Shown: positions 6,588-11,066 of the stretch, piece after piece | Numbering within the stretch: position 1 is the first letter of the stretch | Layout of the letters: every line of letters begins with the position of its first letter | Source of the DNA: Glaciecola sp. UBA1851 | GTDB lineage: Bacteria > Pseudomonadota > Gammaproteobacteria > Enterobacterales > Alteromonadaceae | Assembly (NCBI GenBank): GCA_002338515.1 | Contig: DDIL01000055.1 | Span: 1 to 11,066, forward strand | Reading direction: 5' to 3' | DNA length: 11,066 bases | The notes under the pieces: model-generated | What the model was told of the DNA's origin: nothing | Databases searched by the model: none | The model's input: only the letters and a program-made list of their open reading frames with translations | Made by a program: the position numbers and the translations under genes

Positions 6588-7808
6588 ATGTCATTTGAAA
6601 TCGACTACTCAACCTATACATTATCTGAATTACAAGAAGCATACTCCACAATAGACAAAAACGCATATCCGGACCGAGCAAATGAAATTATGTCTCGAAT
6701 CCAAGCGCTTTTATCTGATGAGTCCAATTTAGAGACAAACAAAGAAACCCGTATAAGTGATTCTAATATTGCTTCTAGAGATAAAGTGAAATTCAATGGA
6801 AACGGAACAGAATACTTTGCTATTTGGATAGTGAATATTTTGCTAACTATTCTAACATTAGGGATTTATTCTGCTTGGGCTACTGTAAGAACAAATCGCT
6901 ATTTTTTTTCTAACACTGAAATAGGTAGCCATCGGTTAAACTACTTAGCTAAACCCATTCAAATATTGAAAGGGCGAATTATCGCCGTTTTGCTTTTGGC
7001 AACTTACTTAGTCATGGCTTCATTTTATCCTGTTGGTGGATTTGTTGTTTTATTAATTATTTTCGCCTGTATGCCCTATATAGTGTGTTTTAGTATGCGT
7101 TTTAAAATGAGAATGATGTCATACAGAAACATTCGTTTTGGTTTTAAAATGCGTTTTGGTCGTGCATTTGTGGTGTTTGTCTTGTTTCCCATTTTAGGCA
7201 TTATTAGTCTTTATTTGGCGTTCCCTTGGGTGATGAAAAAAATTGATGAATTTTTATATGAAAACATGACTTATGGCGACAGAACATTTATTCCTAAACT
7301 TTCAACTGGTGAGTATTATGCAGCAACTCTTCTATCTGGTTTAATTGGGTTTATTAGCATCGTTTTTAGCGGAATTGTGTTTGGAATTGTAGCATACGCT
7401 GTTAACTCTATTGGAATTGAAAACAGTGAAGTATTGGGGGGCGTATTTGCTATTGTTGGCATGGCTTTTTATCTTTTGGGTCTTCTTGTAGCTAGTTCTT
7501 TTTATACTGCTTACATTCGTAACCACGTATATAACAATACCAGAGTAGAAGGTGTGGCGGTATTTGAATCAGAAGTTCTGACTTTTCCACTAGCAAAATT
7601 AGTGTTAACTAATTATTTTCTATTATTTTTGAGTCTTGGTTTAGCTTACCCCTGGGTGATGGTTAGAAAGGCTCATTTTTTCGCAAACGCTACCACTATT
7701 GTGGTTTTAAATGATATCAACAACGTGATTGGTGCGAATAATGCTGATGCTAATGCTACAGCGGATGAAGTAGTTGGGGCTTTTGATATTGATTTGTCAA
7801 TTGGCTAG
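6588..7808 (+). CDS. YjgN/DUF898 family multi-pass inner-membrane protein
   Basis: A 406-residue polytopic membrane protein of the DUF898 (YjgN) family, function unknown. The family signature is clear near residues 67-112: FNGNGTEYFAIWIVN, then TLGIYSAWATVRTNRYFF and SNTEIG. Ahead of it is a soluble N-terminus with a helical motif YTLSELQEAYSTIDKNAYP (10-28) plus DR, of the EL..v...ID...YPER type seen on various bacterial membrane proteins, then a polar linker (about 43-66). The membrane part shows three related units, each with hydrophobic-(L/F)-x-(S/P)-W centred on Trp97, Trp214 and Trp356, followed by V-(R/K) and an aromatic-x-N segment. The C-terminus is acidic and Ala/Asn-rich. The start has AAAGGA about 8 nt upstream. 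It is followed after 23 nt by an M48 metalloprotease gene, probably in the same operon. Confidence 0.88.
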   Translation: MSFEIDYSTYTLSELQEAYSTIDKNAYPDRANEIMSRIQALLSDESNLETNKETRISDSNIASRDKVKFNGNGTEYFAIWIVNILLTILTLGIYSAWATVRTNRYFFSNTEIGSHRLNYLAKPIQILKGRIIAVLLLATYLVMASFYPVGGFVVLLIIFACMPYIVCFSMRFKMRMMSYRNIRFGFKMRFGRAFVVFVLFPILGIISLYLAFPWVMKKIDEFLYENMTYGDRTFIPKLSTGEYYAATLLSGLIGFISIVFSGIVFGIVAYAVNSIGIENSEVLGGVFAIVGMAFYLLGLLVASSFYTAYIRNHVYNNTRVEGVAVFESEVLTFPLAKLVLTNYFLLFLSLGLAYPWVMVRKAHFFANATTIVVLNDINNVIGANNADANATADEVVGAFDIDLSIG

Positions 7809-7831
7809 TGAAAATAGGTGCACATATTTAA

Positions 7832-8902
7832 ATGGATGAAAATTTAATTATAGTAAAAGGGGATTATTTCCAACACGGCAGTGCGGCTTGCATTAATGCA
7901 AAATTAAAATTTTATGCAAGTGGCTTAATATTTGTTGAGTTAGACAATAATACCTCTTTTAGCATAAATAAGGATGAAATTAGTATAACCAATCGCCTTG
8001 GTTCTCTTCCCAGAGAATTGACGCTTCCAAATAATGATTTAATTGTAATTGAATCTGACTCACTAGTTGATAGCTGGCTTAGCGATGGCAAAAGAGATAT
8101 CAGCTTTTTTGAAAGATCACCTAAAGCTGTAATCGCGAGCATTATGTTAGTGCCGCTTGCGTTCTATTTTGTGTTTGCAATTGCCATTCCTGCTATGGCA
8201 ATTGCTTTCGCACCAGCCGTGCCTGAATGGGTTGTAAAGCAAACTACTCAACAAAGCATGAGTATTTTAGAAAGAACCAGTTTAGAACCATCGAAAATTG
8301 ATGAAAACCTGCAAAATGAACTAAAAACAGAATGGCAGAGCTTGTTGTATGAAATGAAGTTAGATCATCAGGACTTTACTATTTTATTTAGAGATTCAGA
8401 TACCTTTGGTGCTAATGCATTCGCTTTGCCAGACGGCACCATTGTGTTCACAGACGACTTACTTAAATTAGTGAATTATGATAAAGACATACTAACCGCC
8501 ATTTTTGTGCATGAAGTAGGACATGTAGAACAACATCATAGTATTAGATTGATTGCACAGTCTATTGCCACATCGGTCGCAATTAGTTATTTTTTTGGTG
8601 ATATAAGCGGAATATTTGAAGTGTTTATTGGTACAGCTTCAACTATTACTAGTAATCAATATACGCAAGAAGCCGAGTGGGAAGCAGATAATTTTGCTCT
8701 AGAGAAATTACAACAAACTGGCCGTAACCCATTAGATTTTGCTGCTGGTATGCAAAAATTTAGTGAACTAGCGCCTGAAATGAGTGATGAATTACAGATA
8801 TTGCTTAGCTCTCACCCGCTTACAGAAGACAGAATTCAAAATGCGTTAGACTTCAGTGAATCGAATTTAGATGACTTAACTCTATATATTCAGAATAAAT
8901 AA
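7832..8902 (+). CDS. Membrane-anchored M48 family zinc metalloprotease
   Basis: A 356-residue protein. Residues about 5-83 form an N-terminal beta-rich domain like DUF7092 (GDYFQHGSA, NRLGSLPRELTLPN). A transmembrane segment covers about 100-127, and a C-terminal M48 peptidase domain follows, probably outside the cytoplasm. GANAFALPDGTIV (193-205) is a typical M48 strand. The zinc motif HEVGH is His227, Glu228, His231, and the third ligand is likely Glu282 in EWEAD (282-286). SSHPLTEDRI (326-335) is the usual C-terminal M48 motif. All catalytic residues seem intact, so an active endopeptidase is expected; substrates are unknown, perhaps envelope proteins. The ATG directly follows an in-frame TAA (7829-7831), so no longer form exists. 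The nearest ribosome site, AGGTG, is 11 nt away, a loose spacing that fits coupling to the DUF898 gene. Confidence 0.9.
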   Translation: MDENLIIVKGDYFQHGSAACINAKLKFYASGLIFVELDNNTSFSINKDEISITNRLGSLPRELTLPNNDLIVIESDSLVDSWLSDGKRDISFFERSPKAVIASIMLVPLAFYFVFAIAIPAMAIAFAPAVPEWVVKQTTQQSMSILERTSLEPSKIDENLQNELKTEWQSLLYEMKLDHQDFTILFRDSDTFGANAFALPDGTIVFTDDLLKLVNYDKDILTAIFVHEVGHVEQHHSIRLIAQSIATSVAISYFFGDISGIFEVFIGTASTITSNQYTQEAEWEADNFALEKLQQTGRNPLDFAAGMQKFSELAPEMSDELQILLSSHPLTEDRIQNALDFSESNLDDLTLYIQNK

Positions 8903-9043
8903 CGATAAAAAATATAAATGTTCGCTAATAGTACGATAGTAATGCAAATAAAATTACTTAAACTAATATTCACACGTGTATTTTTATCGTACAGTAATGT
9001 TTAAGCATTCTTAAACAATAATATTTATAAAAATGGAGTAACC
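8903..9043. promoter_or_regulatory. Intergenic region with overlapping inverted repeats upstream of the CBS gene
   Basis: 141 AT-rich bp. CGATAAAAA (8903-8911) pairs with TTTTTATCG (8981-8989). GTACGATA (8931-8938) pairs with TATCGTAC (8985-8992) and uses the same right arm, so the two foldings exclude each other. ACACGTGT (8972-8979) is a perfect palindrome. GTTTAAG/CTTAAAC (8999-9016, 4-nt loop) is an operator-sized dyad just before TATAAA (9026-9031), a possible -10 box without a good -35. The role of each is unknown. Confidence 0.4.
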
Positions 9044-9457
9044 ATGGAATCATTGAAAGTAGCTGACTACATGAATCATCGACCTGTAAAGCTTAGTCCT
9101 GAAATGCCAGTCGCCGTTGCTGTAGAAGCATTATTATTAAGTAAACAAACGGGTGGACCAGTTGTAAATAAACAAAATGAACTTGTTGGCTTTTTATCAG
9201 AGCAAGATTGTTTAAGCAGAATGATTACATCTAGCTATTACAGAGAACAAGTCAGCAGAGTTGAAGATCTTATGCAAAGCAATGTATTAACTGTCAAAGA
9301 ATATAGTTCTATTTTAGAGCTTGCTCAAAGAATGTTAAAAGAAAAACCGAAAGTTTACCCGGTAGTAGATGATGACGGCGTTTTAGTAGGCTGTATCAAT
9401 CGGTCAGAAGTACTTAACGCTATTGATGTACAACTTCGCTCTGGATACAAATCGTAA
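9044..9457 (+). CDS. Stand-alone two-CBS-domain protein
   Basis: A 137-residue soluble protein made of a tandem CBS pair (Bateman module), which typically binds adenine nucleotides and serves as an energy or ligand sensor. CBS1 spans about residues 3-62: VADYMNHRPVKLSPEMPVAV, GGPVVNKQNELVGFLSEQD. CBS2 spans about 72-131: VEDLMQSNVLTVKEYSSI, VYPVVDDDGVLVGCINRSEV. There is no fused effector domain, membrane segment or signal peptide, so it must act through a partner that is not evident from its neighbours. The ATG has a good GGAG site 7 nt upstream. It is flanked by non-coding gaps of 141 and 135 bp and is probably monocistronic. Confidence 0.93.
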   Translation: MESLKVADYMNHRPVKLSPEMPVAVAVEALLLSKQTGGPVVNKQNELVGFLSEQDCLSRMITSSYYREQVSRVEDLMQSNVLTVKEYSSILELAQRMLKEKPKVYPVVDDDGVLVGCINRSEVLNAIDVQLRSGYKS

Positions 9458-9592
9458 GTATCCCTTTAACGATTGTGTTCCTATGAACATTAGCAACGCT
9501 TATATTTGTTGGAACATGAAATGTTGTTAAATGAGATAAAATAGCTTGAGTACTGTTTAATATACAAATCTATTTAATAAGACAAGGTCATC
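9458..9592. promoter_or_regulatory. Intergenic region between the CBS gene and the lipoprotein gene
   Basis: 135 bp with small dyads: TGTTC/GAACA (9476-9489, 4-nt loop) and AACAT/ATGTT (9513-9525). TGTTCC (9476-9481) can also pair with GGAACA (9511-9516). There is no T-tract to make a clear terminator for the CBS gene. AT-rich hexamers such as TAAAAT (9537-9542) could serve the lipoprotein gene, but no well-spaced promoter pair was found. Confidence 0.25.
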
Positions 9593-10477
9593 ATGAACCA
9601 AACAATATTCCTTATATTTGTAGGTTGCTTAGCTTCCCTTGTTTTAATGGGTTGTTCTTCTAGTCCAAAAGAACGTGAAACGCCACTGGTTATGAATCAG
9701 GTATTAGCAGACGACGCACCCTGCTGGATACGCAATCCTCAATGTTTGTCTACCAATGATGACAACTCACTCTATTTTGTTGGTCGTAGCGACGAAACGT
9801 TACCTAATTGGAGCTTTCCTAAAAGAGAATCTTTTTACTCTGCGCAAAGAGATGCAGAAATGCAGTATGCCAGATTTTTAGGCGTAGATATTTCCTCATC
9901 AAGTTTCATGAAAGAGGTTTTCAATAACAAAGTCTACCAAAGCCAATTTGAACAAACCAACACTGAAGAGCTGCAACATAGGCTGAGTGACATTAAAAAG
10001 GTAGATGAATACTTTGTTGCGCTGCATGAAACAGAAGATGGTGAGCCATTATGGCTAGTTTACATGTTAATTAAAGTCAGCCCAGATATTATTGAAAAGC
10101 ATCGGCTAGCCACTAGCAAAGAAATTATAAAGCGCGAAAGTGAAGCAGAAGATATATGGACAGCCTATTTATACAATATTGATGATACCGTTTCTGTCTT
10201 CGTCAATGAGGTAAAAATAAATCAATGTGACCTCGCTCAAAGTTGTACTATCGAATTATCACCGCATTTAGAATACGGCAACAATAAGCTGCGCCTTGAA
10301 TTTGAGAATGCGGCACTTTGGTGGGCATATGGTTATCAGATATTAAAGAATAACAAAACAATGTACCAAGGAAAATGCGGACAAGTTTGGTTATTCGGTT
10401 GTAATGGTGATACCACCGTAGGAAAGGTGCATGAATTTGAATTTGAAATTGACAAGCCCTTAAAGTCACAACCTTAA
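9593..10477 (+). CDS. Cys-rich outer-membrane lipoprotein of unknown function
   Basis: A 294-residue protein with a type II signal peptide: hydrophobic residues 5-19 and lipobox LMGC with Cys21 as the acylated residue. Ser22 at +2 favours outer-membrane sorting. The N-terminal part (W45 ... P49, then SLYFVGRSDE at 59-68, an Ala-rich helix SAQRDAEMQYARFLG at 83-97, and VDEYFVALHE to LWLVYMLIKV at 137-161) resembles LPP20/FlgP-type lipoprotein domains; this is a weak resemblance. The C-terminal part from about 188 looks beta-rich (YNIDDTVSVFVNE, then NNKLRLEFENAALWWAYGYQ) and carries Cys212/Cys218 and Cys262/Cys270. With Cys44/Cys51 these make three close pairs that could be periplasmic disulfides. 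The start has AAGG 7 nt upstream. It ends at a terminator shared with the convergent receptor. No function is assigned. Confidence 0.85.
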   Translation: MNQTIFLIFVGCLASLVLMGCSSSPKERETPLVMNQVLADDAPCWIRNPQCLSTNDDNSLYFVGRSDETLPNWSFPKRESFYSAQRDAEMQYARFLGVDISSSSFMKEVFNNKVYQSQFEQTNTEELQHRLSDIKKVDEYFVALHETEDGEPLWLVYMLIKVSPDIIEKHRLATSKEIIKRESEAEDIWTAYLYNIDDTVSVFVNEVKINQCDLAQSCTIELSPHLEYGNNKLRLEFENAALWWAYGYQILKNNKTMYQGKCGQVWLFGCNGDTTVGKVHEFEFEIDKPLKSQP

Positions 10478-10508
10478 AAGCGTAACATTACAGCCATATA
10501 TTACAGTC

Positions 10509-10536
10509 AAAAAACCCAGCAATCGCTGGGCTTTTT
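10509..10536. terminator. Bidirectional Rho-independent terminator
   Basis: A run of A (10509-10514), stem CCCAGC (10515-10520), loop AATC, stem GCTGGG (10525-10530), then CTTTTT (10531-10536). The A-tract and T-tract flank the 6-bp GC-rich stem symmetrically, so it can end both the lipoprotein gene on the plus strand and the converging receptor gene on the minus strand. Confidence 0.93.
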
Positions 10537-10559
10537 ATTTCACTATTAAAGAATATCAG

Positions 10560-11066
10560 TTAGAAATTCATGCGAACGCCAATTTCTACTGAACGACCTG
10601 GTAACGGAGCTAAATCCTTAAGGAATGAAGTATGTACTCTTGCCTCTTCATCTAATAGGTTTCTTCCTTTTAAGAACAGCTCTGCGTCGGTTCCCATAAA
10701 ATCAGTGTAGTAAGAGGCATTCACATCAACTAAGGTGTATGAGTCTGTTGTTGATTCAAACTCGGCTACCTTGTCCTGCTCAAACATATGCGTCACCTGT
10801 GCCATCAGCGTCATTTCATTTGTTTTATAGTCAACACTAAATATAGTTTTCATCGGCGAAATTCTTGGCAAATTACCATTGGAATCGTCGTCTACTTTTC
10901 CACGAATGTAGTCGCCTTGTGCCATAAAGGTTAAATTTTGTGTGGCGCGATAAGTGACTTGTAACTCTGCACCATACAAGTCAGCATCTGTTGCACCAAA
11001 AGCAAAAACGGGTAACCCTTCTTCAGAATGCTCTTCTTCATGATCATCGTGCATGTCATCATCATG
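10560..11066 (-). CDS. TonB-dependent outer-membrane receptor, C-terminal part, ZnuD-like (cut by window edge)
   Basis: The last 168 residues of a 22-strand beta-barrel receptor that imports ligands with energy from TonB. The barrel end is typical: alternating strands, FLKGRNLLDEEARVHTSFLK, then DLAPLPGRSVEIGVRMNF with the terminal Phe recognised by the BAM machinery. The visible part opens with HDDDMHDDHEEEHSEEG, a His/Asp/Glu-rich loop before GLPVFAFGATDADLYGAELQ. Such loops and the HTSFLKDLAPLPGR segment are characteristic of ZnuD-like receptors for zinc (ZnuD also binds haem), so a divalent metal, most likely zinc, is the best guess. An ATG inside the acidic loop is not the real start, as the frame stays open to base 11066. 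No Zur site can be seen because the 5' end is outside the window. Confidence 0.88.
   Translation of the reverse strand, partial: HDDDMHDDHEEEHSEEGLPVFAFGATDADLYGAELQVTYRATQNLTFMAQGDYIRGKVDDDSNGNLPRISPMKTIFSVDYKTNEMTLMAQVTHMFEQDKVAEFESTTDSYTLVDVNASYYTDFMGTDAELFLKGRNLLDEEARVHTSFLKDLAPLPGRSVEIGVRMNF

Noticed and set aside
10248..10469. Minus-strand open frame of 73 codons inside the lipoprotein gene
   Set aside because: It is antisense to a well-supported coding sequence and has no recognisable domain.
1..11066. Search for a new defence system, prophage, integron, CRISPR array or tRNA
   Set aside because: No integrase, transposase, nuclease/helicase cluster, regularly spaced repeats or tRNA-like folds were seen; the gene content is core-type.

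Overview
The window looks like chromosome of an AT-rich marine gammaproteobacterium, most likely an Alteromonadales member (Glaciecola/Paraglaciecola/Alteromonas-like). This rests on the protein make-up (PntA, oligopeptidase A next to glutathione reductase, a DUF898/M48 pair, a ZnuD-like TonB receptor) and on a palindromic intergenic repeat of a kind I recall from this group. No plasmid, phage, CRISPR, rRNA or tRNA signature was seen. Most of the window is ordinary core or near-core genome.

Layout, left to right. (1) 1-485, minus strand: the N-terminal third of pntA (membrane NAD(P) transhydrogenase alpha), cut by the window edge. (2) 486-1015: a gene-poor stretch of 530 bp with a strong hairpin, a degraded second copy of the 3' end of the neighbouring Tag-like glycosylase gene, and an orphan segment of unknown origin. 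(3) 1016-3780, minus strand: a two-gene operon, prlC (oligopeptidase A) followed 2 nt later by a divergent DNA-3-methyladenine-glycosylase-I-like gene. (4) 3989-5344, plus strand: gor, glutathione reductase, divergent from prlC. (5) 5345-5589: a convergent intergenic region built of palindromic repeats (a 105-bp REP/MITE-like element overlapping a 52-bp tandem repeat). (6) 5590-6192, minus strand: a small secreted lytic transglycosylase with a DUF4124 N-terminus. (7) 6588-8902, plus strand: a two-gene operon of a YjgN/DUF898 multi-pass membrane protein and a membrane-anchored M48 zinc metalloprotease. (8) 9044-9457: a stand-alone two-CBS-domain protein. (9) 9593-10477: a Cys-rich outer-membrane lipoprotein of unknown function. 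(10) A bidirectional terminator at 10509-10536, shared with the convergent 3' end of a TonB-dependent receptor (minus strand, running off the right edge) that carries a His/Asp/Glu-rich, metal-loop-like segment.

Functional themes are redox balance (pntA makes NADPH, gor spends it), peptide turnover (prlC) and envelope maintenance (lytic transglycosylase, DUF898/M48 pair, lipoprotein, receptor). The points most worth following are the Tag-like remnant together with the unusual active site of its intact neighbour, the nested palindromic repeat after gor, and the DUF898/M48 pair, whose membrane protein shows a threefold internal repeat. I did not find a convincing new defence or mobile system here.
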